Shown piece by piece: positions 16,455 to 23,969 of a stretch of DNA of 64,000 nucleotides; position 1 is the first letter of the stretch; each line of letters opens with the position of its first letter. The stretch lies in the NCBI RefSeq assembly GCF_042678305.1, contig NZ_JBHUDT010000001.1. The stretch is one strand, 5' to 3'. The notes beneath the pieces were generated by a model. It did no database searches, was not told the DNA's origin, and worked only from the letters and a program-made list of their open reading frames with translations. The translations under genes and the position numbers were made by a program. The stretch comes from Gelatiniphilus marinus (GTDB taxonomy: Bacteria > Bacteroidota > Bacteroidia > Flavobacteriales > Flavobacteriaceae).

Positions 16455-16484
16455 AGAAACAGAAAGCCTAGGCTTTCTGTTTCT
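16455..16484. terminator. Perfect 30-bp palindrome, terminator-like
   Basis: A 15-bp arm AGAAACAGAAAGCCT is followed at once by its exact reverse complement, then TTT. It can stop transcription in either direction. The arm resembles that of the terminator at 16630-16661: both have the pattern ACAG-purines-CC-A/T-AGG-pyrimidines-CTGT. A TATATTAG element upstream on the minus strand (16529-16536) suggests a very short second transcript of about 65 nt. Confidence 0.6.
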
Positions 16485-16625
16485 TTTGTAAAATGCTTGA
16501 ATTTTTATTAACCAACCTTAAATTACCACTAATATACTCATGAAAGTTAAACTAAACCTTCTGAACAACCAATAGTTTCAAACATTTTAAAACAGCTTAA
16601 GCATCTTGTAACACTTAAGCGGTGT

Positions 16626-16835
16626 GTTTAAAAAACAGGAGACCAAGGCCTCCTGTTTTTTTACAAGGTATTTAATGGAATAATCCAGCTTTGGCGTTTA
16701 CAACATACCTTTTTTTTAAAAAAGCAACATTGCCGTTTACCTACCAAACCATAGCTTTAAATACCTTGTTTTGGCATTGCATTATTACAATACCAAGATA
16801 TACGGTTTTAACTTATGTAAAAGAACCACTCAATT
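16626..16835 (-). ncRNA. Candidate regulon-controlled small RNA
   Basis: A regulon promoter (box at 16873-16884, 23 bp, TATATTAG at 16849-16842) points leftward into DNA without a gene, and about 205 nt later lies a strong terminator with T-run. In between, a 13-bp inverted repeat (16663-16675 with 16757-16769) would fold the middle and 3' part into a long stem. The only frames inside are 13 codons or shorter and unconvincing. By analogy to FNR-driven FnrS of E. coli this may be a trans-acting RNA of the same stress regulon. Exact ends are predicted from the promoter and terminator only. Confidence 0.55.
16630..16661 (-). terminator. Strong terminator of the candidate small RNA
   Basis: AAAAAACAGGAG (16630-16641) pairs with CTCCTGTTTTTT (16650-16661), an 8-nt loop between. 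Both flanks supply a T-run, so it is bidirectional. It also isolates the Usp operon promoter from upstream transcription. Confidence 0.8.
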
Positions 16836-16841
16836 TTACCG

Positions 16842-16884
16842 CTAATATACAGTAACAAATACCTTGGTAAAATGATATATATCA
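16842..16884 (-). promoter_or_regulatory. Regulon box B3: promoter with no gene behind it
   Basis: Box TGATATATATCA at 16873-16884 (identical to the hsp20 box), 23-bp spacer, then TATATTAG at 16849-16842 on the minus strand (identical to the hsp20 -7). It starts 12 bp after the stop of the 16896-17282 gene and drives transcription into the non-coding gap. Confidence 0.72.
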
Positions 16885-16895
16885 GTTTAAAAAAA

Positions 16896-17282
16896 TTACA
16901 TAGGCACTATACCATAAGCAATGTTTAGTAAAAACATGCCAGTTAAAAACAATAAGGTATAAAAAACCTGTACCAGTTTTATATTAATGAATTTTAATGC
17001 CGAAGTGGTGCGTTTTGGAAATGTAAACAACACCACGCCTTTAAAAAGCGCTAACCAGCCAATAAGAGTAATTATAAGTTTCCAATTGAGCTGCCAAATA
17101 TTATGAAATAAAATATTTAGCAAGCCTATTACAATGGCTAAAAACGAGGCGATGATTAAAAATTTCTCATCGTTTAAATCATTAATAATTTGTTTAATGC
17201 GCTTTGGGTTGAAACTTAATATTAAAAAGAAAATAATAAGGTACCAACCCCAAAACTTGGCTAAAAAAATAGAATGGTCCAT
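16896..17282 (-). CDS. Small integral membrane protein, unknown function
   Basis: 128 residues with four predicted transmembrane segments (about residues 8-23, 40-60, 65-86 and 103-125), joined by short, mostly basic loops (NPKRIKQIINDLNDEK). No catalytic or metal-binding motif is seen. It lies 5 bp after the stop of a Usp gene, so it belongs to the box B4 operon, which suggests a membrane role under the same stress. No family is assigned. Confidence 0.65.
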   Translation of the reverse strand: MDHSIFLAKFWGWYLIIFFLILSFNPKRIKQIINDLNDEKFLIIASFLAIVIGLLNILFHNIWQLNWKLIITLIGWLALFKGVVLFTFPKRTTSALKFINIKLVQVFYTLLFLTGMFLLNIAYGIVPM

Positions 17283-17287
17283 AGTTG

Positions 17288-18136
17288 TTAATTTTTTTCG
17301 TGTAACACTAAAAAAGGTATTTCTGTGTGATAGCTTATAGCTTCAACTTTAGAATGAAAAAGTATTTGCTGAAAATAATTTAGGTTTTTTGCCACCATAC
17401 AGATCATGTTTATATTGCGGCTTTCTACAAAGCACTGTATGGCATCTTCTAGTTTTTTATTGGTTAAATAATGAAAACTATGCGCTAATTGGTTAAAGTA
17501 ATCTTCTAAAAGCTCTTTGTTTTTGTCTTGGTCGCTGTTTAAACCCGCCTTGTTTTTGGTAATATGGAGAATTCGCAATGCAGATTTGCATTTGTTTAAA
17601 ATTTCTGTAAGCGGCTCAAGAACTTGTATATCGTAATTTAAAGAGAAATCCGTAGGAAATGCAACTTCTTTTAGCTTAACATAGCTAGCGTTCTCAGGAA
17701 TGGCAAAAGTAGTACATTGCACTTTGGTAATTACATCGCCAGTGTTGCTTCCTACAATAATTTTTTTTAGTCCTGATGCCCCTTTAGTGCCCATTACAAT
17801 ACAATCTATTTTCTTTTCCTCAACCTGTTTCCTAACAGATTCTATAAAGAAATTATAATCTGTAATTGTGTAAAACCTATGTTTTTTATTAGTTGGGAAA
17901 TGTATGGCAATCTGTTTTAAAACGCTTTGGAGTTTTTGTTTTGCTGGTCGTGTATAAAGGGTTTCTAAGGCGTTTTTAGAACTAAGAAAAGGCACATCGC
18001 TAGCTACTGCTTTGCTTAACTTGCTTACGTGCAGCAAATAGAAGTTACAGGGTTCTTTTTCAAAAAAATTGATTGCGTATTTTATGGCGTTCCATGAATT
18101 TTCTGAAAAATCTGTAGGAAGTAATATATTTTTCAT
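17288..18136 (-). CDS. Universal stress protein, tandem Usp domains
   Basis: 282 residues, two Usp domains. Domain 1 has the complete nucleotide loop MGTKGASGLKKIIVGSN. Domain 2 (from about residue 150, VAFPTDFSLNYD) lacks it. It is first in a two-gene operon with the four-helix membrane protein, starts 53 bp downstream of box B4, and lies next to the regulator gene on the same strand. Confidence 0.88.
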   Translation of the reverse strand: MKNILLPTDFSENSWNAIKYAINFFEKEPCNFYLLHVSKLSKAVASDVPFLSSKNALETLYTRPAKQKLQSVLKQIAIHFPTNKKHRFYTITDYNFFIESVRKQVEEKKIDCIVMGTKGASGLKKIIVGSNTGDVITKVQCTTFAIPENASYVKLKEVAFPTDFSLNYDIQVLEPLTEILNKCKSALRILHITKNKAGLNSDQDKNKELLEDYFNQLAHSFHYLTNKKLEDAIQCFVESRNINMICMVAKNLNYFQQILFHSKVEAISYHTEIPFLVLHEKN

Positions 18137-18157
18137 CTAACAGCATCTTTACAAGCA

Positions 18158-18200
18158 CTAATTTACATGTAAAGTGGTATGTGCAAAATGATATTAATCA
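18158..18200 (-). promoter_or_regulatory. Regulon box B4 and promoter of the Usp-membrane protein operon
   Basis: Box TGATATTAATCA at 18189-18200 (outer four bases of each arm conserved), 23-bp spacer, TAAATTAG at 18165-18158 on the minus strand. It lies in the 90-bp gap after the regulator's stop codon. Confidence 0.72.
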
Positions 18201-18226
18201 TTTTTAGCAATTTCTGTTTTTAATTT

Positions 18227-19282
18227 TTAATTGATGTTTTTTAATTTTTCGATATCTATTACGGTAATATTTCTGCCATCTGCTTTAATAATGCCTTGTT
18301 TTTTAAAGAGTGCTAAGGTTCTAATAAAGGTTTCCGGGGCAATACCGGCAACACTTGCCAAATCGCTTCGAGAGATTTTAATGGTATCGTTGGGCTTGCG
18401 GTTAATTTTTTCGGCAAATTTTAAAATGGTAGCTGCGGTTTTTTGGTTTACCGTACTGTAGGCCATTTGCAAAAGTTCCTCTTTTACGGCAGATAGGTTA
18501 TGGGCCAGCAATTCTATAAGCTCAAGTAGTAACTTTGGGTTTTTGTGGAGTATGATTTTAAATTCTTTAATGGAAATACCAAATAAATCTGTGTCATCAA
18601 TAGCCGCAGCGGTTTCTTTGTACGGTGTGTTTTGCATAAAGGAATTGTAGCCAAACAGGTCGTCTTCTTTATACAAGGCTGTTACAAGTTCTTTTCCCAG
18701 CTCGTTTATTTGGTAGCATTTTACGGCACCCTTACTAATTAGGTAAATGTAGTTAGAGTGGTCTCCTTCGTTATAAATAACGGTTTCGTTCTTAAAAGCG
18801 AATTCTTTACCGTGGTCTTCAAAATGGTTTTTTAAATCGTTAAGTGTTTTTATTTCGTTAGGGCTGCTTGGGCTGTGGTGTTGCTTTATGTTTTTTTTTA
18901 AATCCTGTAATATCGAAACTTTTGCCAATCGGCTTTCAATGGCACTAATAAGATCGTCTTCTGTAAAAGGCTTTGTTATATAATCGTCTGCGCCCAAATT
19001 CATGCCTTTTCTTACATCTGCACGTTCTGTTTTTGCCGACAGGAAGATAAAAGGGATAGTCTTGGTACTTTTGTTTTTCGATAGTTTATCTAGCACCGCG
19101 TAGCCGTCTAATTCGGGCATCATAATATCGCATACTATAATATCTGGTCTGTGCATTTTCGCCATTTCAATCCCCGTTATGCCATTTGAAGCTGTAAACA
19201 CCTTGTAACCAGACAGTTCTAAAAGTTCTGCGGTGTTTGCTCTTAAAACAGCATCGTCTTCTATTAGTAAAACTGTTTTCAT
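18227..19282 (-). CDS. Response regulator fused to a CRP/FNR-type transcription factor
   Basis: 351 residues. Receiver domain 1-125: acidic pair E8/D9/D10, phospho-acceptor D52 in VCDIMMP, and K104 in ITKPF. A cNMP-binding-like beta barrel (about 153-260) follows and a winged HTH ends the protein (about 300-340). The recognition helix reads PETFIRTL, keeping the E317 and R321 spacing of FNR/CRP; FNR reads TTGAT half-sites with this pair. No N-terminal FeS cysteines and no CRP-like cAMP contacts are seen, so phosphorylation is the likely switch. The start codon overlaps the kinase stop (ATGA). It is the best candidate for binding TGATNNNNATCA. Confidence 0.9.
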   Translation of the reverse strand: MKTVLLIEDDAVLRANTAELLELSGYKVFTASNGITGIEMAKMHRPDIIVCDIMMPELDGYAVLDKLSKNKSTKTIPFIFLSAKTERADVRKGMNLGADDYITKPFTEDDLISAIESRLAKVSILQDLKKNIKQHHSPSSPNEIKTLNDLKNHFEDHGKEFAFKNETVIYNEGDHSNYIYLISKGAVKCYQINELGKELVTALYKEDDLFGYNSFMQNTPYKETAAAIDDTDLFGISIKEFKIILHKNPKLLLELIELLAHNLSAVKEELLQMAYSTVNQKTAATILKFAEKINRKPNDTIKISRSDLASVAGIAPETFIRTLALFKKQGIIKADGRNITVIDIEKLKNIN

Positions 19283-21159
19283 GGTTTTGCTGTATTGGGA
19301 ATTGTAATGGTAAAGCTAGAGCCTTTGTGCTCTTTACTAATAAAACTAATAGTGCCTCCTATATTTTCTAAATGATTTTTTACAATATTTAAACCAATGC
19401 CGGTACCCTGAGTGTTAACCACGTTTTCGCCCCTAAAATAACGATCAAAAATATGGTTTTGGTCTTTTTCAGGAATACCTATGCCCTGATCTTTTATTAC
19501 AAACGTGGTTGTTTCATGGTTCTGATTAACCTCTATGTCTATGGTGGTATGCTCTGGAGAGTAGTTAATGGCGTTGTATATTAAATTGGATAATATAAGT
19601 TCAATGATTTTCTCGTCTTGAAATACAGAAAGCTCGTCGATGTTTTTAGGATAGTTAATTTTTTGCCCTTCCTTTAATAGCATATTGGCGTTATAAACCA
19701 CTTCGTTTACCACTTTGCTTAATTTAAAATGTGCATATCTGTAGTTAAGCTTACCAGATTCTAATTTCTCGAACGATAAAAAATCGTTTAAAATGTTATT
19801 TAAATAATGTACTTTATCGCTAATTATCTTTATGTGCCTGTTGCGTTTATCTTGCTGTTCTGTTAATTGGTATTTGGCCAACAATTGGCTAGAGGTTAAA
19901 ATACCGCTTAATGGGGTTTTAAACTCGTGCGACACTAAAGATAGGAATTTTGTTTTTAGCTCGTTAAGCTCTTTTTCTTTACTTAGAGCAATTTTAAGCT
20001 GCTCGGTTCTTTCCTCTACTTTGTTTTCTAGTTTGGCAGTTTGGTTTTTTAGCTCTGTAATATCTAAAATAATGGCAACAAAAACGTTTTTTTCGCCCAA
20101 ATGTGATAATTGCAGGTGTACCTCTACAGGGTAATTGGTACCATCTTTACGTTGGTGTACGGTTTCCAGCTTTAATTTCTCTACATTTTTTTGTAGTAAT
20201 GCATCAATGGTTTTTCTAAAATTAGCTTCGTTATCATTGTGGGTTATATCCAGAGGTGTCATGTTTTTAAGCTCCTCTAAGCTGTAGCCTATATTTTTTT
20301 GGGCGCCGTAGTTGGCATTTATAAATTTTAATGTTTCAACATCAAAAACATAGATTTCGTTTAAAGATTCATCAAAAATAGTGGCCAGATGCTGCCGTTC
20401 GTCTTCGGCTTTTTTACGTTTGGTAACATCGTTTTGTATGCCAATAAAATTTGTAACAACACCCTCGCTATTGGTAATGGGCATAATGTACAAATCGTTC
20501 CAAAACAAAGTGCCGTCTTTTTTGTAATTGCACAGGGTTACTTGGCAGCTTTCGCCTTTTTTTATGGCCTTTCTAAGTTTTTTAAGTGGTTTTTGGTTTC
20601 TGTCGTTGCCTTGTAAAATGCGGCAGTTATTATTTAGTATTTCTTTACTAGAAAAACCGGTAAGGTTTTGTGAAGCCGAATTAAAATATATAACCGGATT
20701 GTCTTCTTGCAAAGCATCGGTTATAATAATTCCATTGTTTGCAGACTCCAGTGCCCTACTTTTAAGCATTAGTTGTTTTTCTGTATTTTTCTTTTCTGAA
20801 ATATCCCTAACCATGGCCATAACATAGGTTTTGTTATATATGGAAAAAGGATTCAATTCAACCTCTACAGGAAAAACGGTACCATCTTTTTTTAAGCCAA
20901 AAATATCTACCGCCTCTCCCATTTTTCGGCGTTTGCCCCTTTTTATGAATGCCTCGAAATATGCAGCATGACTTGTGTGATATTGAGATGGTATAAGTAC
21001 ATCGAGTGCTTTACCTAAAATCTCGGTTTTTGCATAACCGAAAATAGATTCTACAATTGTGTTAACCTCCATTATGTTTTGTTGGTTATCTACAATTATT
21101 ACACCTTCTGAGACGGCTTCTAGCAGAATATTGAATATTTCTTGATCTTGTTTAAACAT
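19279..21159 (-). CDS. Hybrid-sensor-type histidine kinase with PAS, LOV and PAS domains
   Basis: 626 residues, no membrane segment, so cytosolic. PAS1 1-130; a second PAS at 131-250 is LOV-like: NNNCRILQG (C179 at the photoactive position), NYKKDG (N211), FWND (N221) and FIGIQND (Q242) are the flavin-contact residues of LOV domains. PAS3 spans 251-372, followed by a coiled-coil linker. HisKA has H411 in SHEFKTPLSG, the N-box N529 and the G-boxes DQGIGIP and GTGIGLN. It has no receiver of its own; the partner regulator overlaps its stop codon by 4 bp. Input is probably flavin-based (blue light or redox). It is divergent from the TerB-like gene across box B5. Confidence 0.9.
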   Translation of the reverse strand: MFKQDQEIFNILLEAVSEGVIIVDNQQNIMEVNTIVESIFGYAKTEILGKALDVLIPSQYHTSHAAYFEAFIKRGKRRKMGEAVDIFGLKKDGTVFPVEVELNPFSIYNKTYVMAMVRDISEKKNTEKQLMLKSRALESANNGIIITDALQEDNPVIYFNSASQNLTGFSSKEILNNNCRILQGNDRNQKPLKKLRKAIKKGESCQVTLCNYKKDGTLFWNDLYIMPITNSEGVVTNFIGIQNDVTKRKKAEDERQHLATIFDESLNEIYVFDVETLKFINANYGAQKNIGYSLEELKNMTPLDITHNDNEANFRKTIDALLQKNVEKLKLETVHQRKDGTNYPVEVHLQLSHLGEKNVFVAIILDITELKNQTAKLENKVEERTEQLKIALSKEKELNELKTKFLSLVSHEFKTPLSGILTSSQLLAKYQLTEQQDKRNRHIKIISDKVHYLNNILNDFLSFEKLESGKLNYRYAHFKLSKVVNEVVYNANMLLKEGQKINYPKNIDELSVFQDEKIIELILSNLIYNAINYSPEHTTIDIEVNQNHETTTFVIKDQGIGIPEKDQNHIFDRYFRGENVVNTQGTGIGLNIVKNHLENIGGTISFISKEHKGSSFTITIPNTAKP

Positions 21160-21187
21160 AAAAAATGGGGCTTTTCAATATTGCCTT

Positions 21188-21262
21188 TAAAGATAAGAAA
21201 AAATTGATTTTAGCTGTACTGATTTATATCATATTCAATATTATAAAAAGTGTATAACTTTA
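21188..21262. promoter_or_regulatory. Regulon box B5, shared by divergent promoters
   Basis: Box TGATTTATATCA at 21220-21231. Rightward, a 23-bp spacer leads to TAACTTTA (21255-21262) for the TerB-thioredoxin pair. Leftward, 24 bp leads to TATCTTTA (21195-21188) for the kinase-regulator operon, which would give autoregulation. The rightward promoter fits the common rule; the leftward one is off by one base. Confidence 0.7.
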
Positions 21263-21284
21263 GGGCTTGTAATTTGGGCACAAT

Positions 21285-21695
21285 ATGATAACCAAAAAGA
21301 AAATGATGCTTCTGTTTTACCAAAACCTTGGCAAAATATGCTATGCCGTTGCTGCAGCCGATAAAGAAGTACACCCATTAGAACACACCAAATTAAAGGA
21401 ATTAGTAAAAAAACACTGGCTAGACACAGCTATTGTTAAAGGTACTTGCAGTTCTAATGCCGCTTACCATATAGAACTTGTTTTTAATAGCTTAAATAAT
21501 AAAAACAATCTGGATGCACATACCTGTTTTAAAGATTTTGTAGCTTACAAAAATTTACACAAGCATTTATTTACCACCAAAATAAGGCGCTTAATATTAA
21601 AAACCACATCTGAGATTGCACACGCCTATTCGGGTATTAACAAGTCTGAACTTATTATGCTTGCCAAACTTGATATAGAATTAAAAAAACCATAA
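21285..21695 (+). CDS. TerB-like small helical protein
   Basis: 136 residues, helical. The opening LGKICYAVAAADKEVHPLEHTKLKELV resembles the start of TerB/DjlA-type metal-linked stress domains (AxADGxVxxxE pattern). The rest is less typical, so the family call is tentative. It starts 54 bp after box B5 and ends 3 bp before the thioredoxin start, so the two are one operon. A general stress role is inferred only from context. Confidence 0.6.
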   Translation: MITKKKMMLLFYQNLGKICYAVAAADKEVHPLEHTKLKELVKKHWLDTAIVKGTCSSNAAYHIELVFNSLNNKNNLDAHTCFKDFVAYKNLHKHLFTTKIRRLILKTTSEIAHAYSGINKSELIMLAKLDIELKKP

Positions 21696-21698
21696 AAA

Positions 21699-21998
21699 AT
21701 GAAGTCTAGTTTTAATACCCTAATCAATTCTGAAACGCCCGTTTTGTTAGATTTTTTTGCCCATTGGTGTGGCCCGTGCAAAATGCTTGCCCCTATTTTA
21801 AAAGAGGTAAAAAGCGAGCTAGGTAACGCACTTAAAATTATAAAAATAGATGTAGACAAAAACCAGGCTTTAGCTGCTAAATACCAAGTAAGAGGTGTGC
21901 CCACCATGATGCTTTTTAAAAACGGCCAACAGGTTTGGAGACAATCTGGAGTGCTTCAAAAAAATGATATTGTTTCGGTTGTAAAACAGCACTTATAA
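21699..21998 (+). CDS. Thioredoxin
   Basis: A 99-residue single-domain thioredoxin without signal peptide. The redox motif WCGPC sits at residues 23-27 (C24, C27), with the cis-proline region RGVPTMMLF later. It reduces protein disulfides in the cytosol. It is second in the B5-controlled operon, 3 bp after the TerB-like gene. The next gene has its own box, B6. Confidence 0.93.
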   Translation: MKSSFNTLINSETPVLLDFFAHWCGPCKMLAPILKEVKSELGNALKIIKIDVDKNQALAAKYQVRGVPTMMLFKNGQQVWRQSGVLQKNDIVSVVKQHL

Positions 21999-22012
21999 TT
22001 TCTTTTTTGCAT

Positions 22013-22055
22013 TGATAAATATCATTTTGCAATACAATAAAGCACCGTACTTTTA
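22013..22055 (+). promoter_or_regulatory. Regulon box B6 and promoter of the WG-repeat gene
   Basis: Box TGATAAATATCA at 22013-22024, 23-bp spacer, TACTTTTA at 22048-22055, 25 bases before the ATG at 22081. Confidence 0.78.
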
Positions 22056-22080
22056 AAGTATAAACATTAAATATTTAATC

Positions 22081-22683
22081 ATGAAAAAAGTATTATTTGT
22101 GCTATTAATAATGCCTATTTTTACAATTGGCCAAACCAATAAAGCACTAGATTTTGTATCGCCAATACACGATGGCTTGATAGCGGTTAAAAAAAACAAT
22201 GCTTGGGGATTTATAAATAGCAAAGGTGTATTGGTTATAGATTTTAGAGACGATTTGGTGCTTACCGAAACCCAACAGGGCAAATATCCGGTTTTTAAAA
22301 ATAACCGATGTTTAATTTCATCAAAAAAGAAAGGCATTGTCTATTTTGGGTACATAGATAAAAATGGTAAAACAGTAATAAAGCCTCAGTTTTTAAATGC
22401 TTTTAATTTTAACAACAACAGTGCCATGGCGTTAAAACTTATAGAGGAAAAAGTTGGCAAAAACGAAATATTAGGAAAAAACATAGTTTACCACAGATAC
22501 TTTGAGGTGGTTATAGATAGTAACGGCATGGTAAAAGAGTACTTAAATCCAAAAGGGGTTAATGTTATTTTAGACAAAAATCATGTAGGCATACCACCAG
22601 AAATAACCTCAAAACAAATTTCAGATTCTATTTATGCCGTTTTAAACCAAAACAAAAAATGGACCATTGCTCTAGTTAATTAA
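22081..22683 (+). CDS. Secreted WG-repeat protein
   Basis: 200 residues. MKKVLFVLLIMPIFTIGQ is a Sec signal peptide, so the protein is exported to the periplasm or surface. Two WG (KWG) repeats are visible: NAWGFINSKGVLVIDF and YFGYIDKNGKTVIKPQF. The C-terminal 80 residues are unique. WG repeats are beta-rich modules of unknown binding role, common in Bacteroidota. It is directly behind box B6 and therefore in the regulon. Confidence 0.75.
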   Translation: MKKVLFVLLIMPIFTIGQTNKALDFVSPIHDGLIAVKKNNAWGFINSKGVLVIDFRDDLVLTETQQGKYPVFKNNRCLISSKKKGIVYFGYIDKNGKTVIKPQFLNAFNFNNNSAMALKLIEEKVGKNEILGKNIVYHRYFEVVIDSNGMVKEYLNPKGVNVILDKNHVGIPPEITSKQISDSIYAVLNQNKKWTIALVN

Positions 22684-22689
22684 CCCAAA

Positions 22690-22728
22690 GCATTTAATAA
22701 CAAATGCAGTCCGTGTAGTTTAAACTAC
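22690..22728. terminator. Two small hairpins between the WG-repeat gene and cbpA
   Basis: GCATTT (22690-22695) pairs with AAATGC (22702-22707), and GTAGTTTAAACTAC (22715-22728) is a perfect palindrome followed by AT-rich sequence and eight T from 22737. They may be a partial terminator. No TGATNNNNATCA box lies before cbpA, so cbpA may depend on readthrough from B6. Confidence 0.4.
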
Positions 22729-22775
22729 TCATATTATTTTTTTAAAAATGAATTGAAACCTAATAATATAAGGTT

Positions 22776-23666
22776 ATGGCATTTATAGATTATTATAAAA
22801 TATTAGGTATTACCAAAAAAGCCACCGAAGCCGAAATAAAAAAAGCATACCGAAAACTGGCACGCAAATACCACCCAGACTTAAACCCCAACGACAAAGT
22901 TGCCGAAAAAAAATTTAAGGAAATAAACGAAGCCAATGAGGTATTAAGCAACCCCGAAAACCGAAAAAAATACGACCAATACGGCGAGCATTGGCAACAT
23001 GCCGAAGATTATGAAAAGGCAAAACAACAGCGGCAACAGTACCGCAAAAGCTACCAAGGCGCAACGGGTGGCCACACAGAGCAAGATTTTTCAGATTTTT
23101 TCGAGAATATGTTTGGCGGCGCGTCGTCTCGATTCCACGGCAGCCAAGTAAAATTTAGAGGGCAAGATTATAATGCCGAACTACACCTGCATTTAAAAGA
23201 CGTTTACACTACCCATAAACGCACCTTAACGGTTAATAATAAAAACATAAGAATTAACATTCCTGCCGGTGTAGAGAACGGACAGGTTATCAAAATAAAA
23301 GGCCATGGCGGCAAGGGTGTAAATGGTGGGCCAAATGGCGATTTGTTTATACAGTTCCACATTGCAAACCACTCCAAATTTAAAAGAGACAAACACCATC
23401 TTCATACCGCCGTAGATCTAGATTTATACACAGCTTTATTGGGCGGAGAGCTTACAGTTAATACCTTTAACGGAAAAGTAAAATTAACCGTAAAACCAGA
23501 AACACAAAACGGCACCACAGTAAAACTTAAAGGCAAAGGGTTTCCTAAATACAAAAAAGAAGGTGAATTTGGAGACCTGTTTATTACCTATCAAATAAAA
23601 CTGCCCACTAAACTTTCTTCAGAAGAAAAGGCACTTGTACAACAATTACAAAAACTGCGTTTATAA
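22776..23666 (+). CDS. cbpA: Curved-DNA-binding protein / class II DnaJ
   Basis: 296-residue Hsp40 without the Cys-rich zinc domain. J domain 1-70 with HPD at 33-35, which stimulates DnaK. A G/F-type linker with DFFENMFGG follows, then two beta-rich substrate-binding domains (from about residue 125; INIPAGVENGQVIKIKGHG). This layout and the following CbpM-like gene identify CbpA rather than DnaJ. The stop overlaps the next ATG (TAATG). Confidence 0.9.
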   Translation: MAFIDYYKILGITKKATEAEIKKAYRKLARKYHPDLNPNDKVAEKKFKEINEANEVLSNPENRKKYDQYGEHWQHAEDYEKAKQQRQQYRKSYQGATGGHTEQDFSDFFENMFGGASSRFHGSQVKFRGQDYNAELHLHLKDVYTTHKRTLTVNNKNIRINIPAGVENGQVIKIKGHGGKGVNGGPNGDLFIQFHIANHSKFKRDKHHLHTAVDLDLYTALLGGELTVNTFNGKVKLTVKPETQNGTTVKLKGKGFPKYKKEGEFGDLFITYQIKLPTKLSSEEKALVQQLQKLRL

Positions 23667-23959
23667 TGGATACACAACATTTAATACCCGTAAAACTAAT
23701 CTGTAAGCGCTATAATGTTCCTGTTTCGTTTATAAATACGCTGCAAGAGTTTCAGCTTATAGAACTTATTATTGAAAAGGATGATTTTTACATCCATACC
23801 ACCCAAATTAAAGAGGTTGAAAAAATGATGCGCTTGCATTACGATCTGGAAATTAATATTGAAGGTGTCGATGCCATCTATAACTTATTAAAACAAGTTG
23901 AACATTTAAAAAACGAAATAACAATACTTAAAAACAAATTAAACCGCTTCGAGCAGTAA
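23666..23959 (+). CDS. cbpM: CbpM-like chaperone modulator (MerR-like fold)
   Basis: 97 residues. An N-terminal MerR-type helix-turn-helix (LICKRYNVPVSFINTLQEFQLIELI) and a C-terminal helix (LEINIEGVDAIYNLLKQVEHLKNEI) match the CbpM family, which binds the J domain of CbpA and blocks its co-chaperone activity. The start codon overlaps the cbpA stop, a sign of coupled translation and stoichiometric control. Confidence 0.85.
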   Translation: MDTQHLIPVKLICKRYNVPVSFINTLQEFQLIELIIEKDDFYIHTTQIKEVEKMMRLHYDLEINIEGVDAIYNLLKQVEHLKNEITILKNKLNRFEQ

Positions 23960-23969
23960 ACCACTATAA

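Larger units (their letters stand above)
16249..16895. other. 647-bp gene-free region holding two regulon promoters and three hairpins
   Basis: No protein gene is found on either strand. From left to right it contains box B2 and the promoter of the Usp operon (16269-16311); a weak hairpin with T-run (16371-16407); a perfect 30-bp palindrome followed by T-rich sequence (16455-16484); a TATATTAG element on the minus strand (16529-16536); a strong terminator (16630-16661); a 13-bp inverted repeat (16663-16675 with 16757-16769); and box B3 with its promoter (16842-16884). The decamer AAATACCTTG occurs at 16759 and 16857 and inverted at 16664. I interpret the right part as a regulatory RNA gene. 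Confidence 0.7.

Noticed and set aside
16540..16575. An 11-codon frame MKVKLNLLNNQ on the plus strand in the gene-free region
   Set aside because: Too short, no plausible promoter on that strand, and the surrounding signals point to minus-strand transcription.
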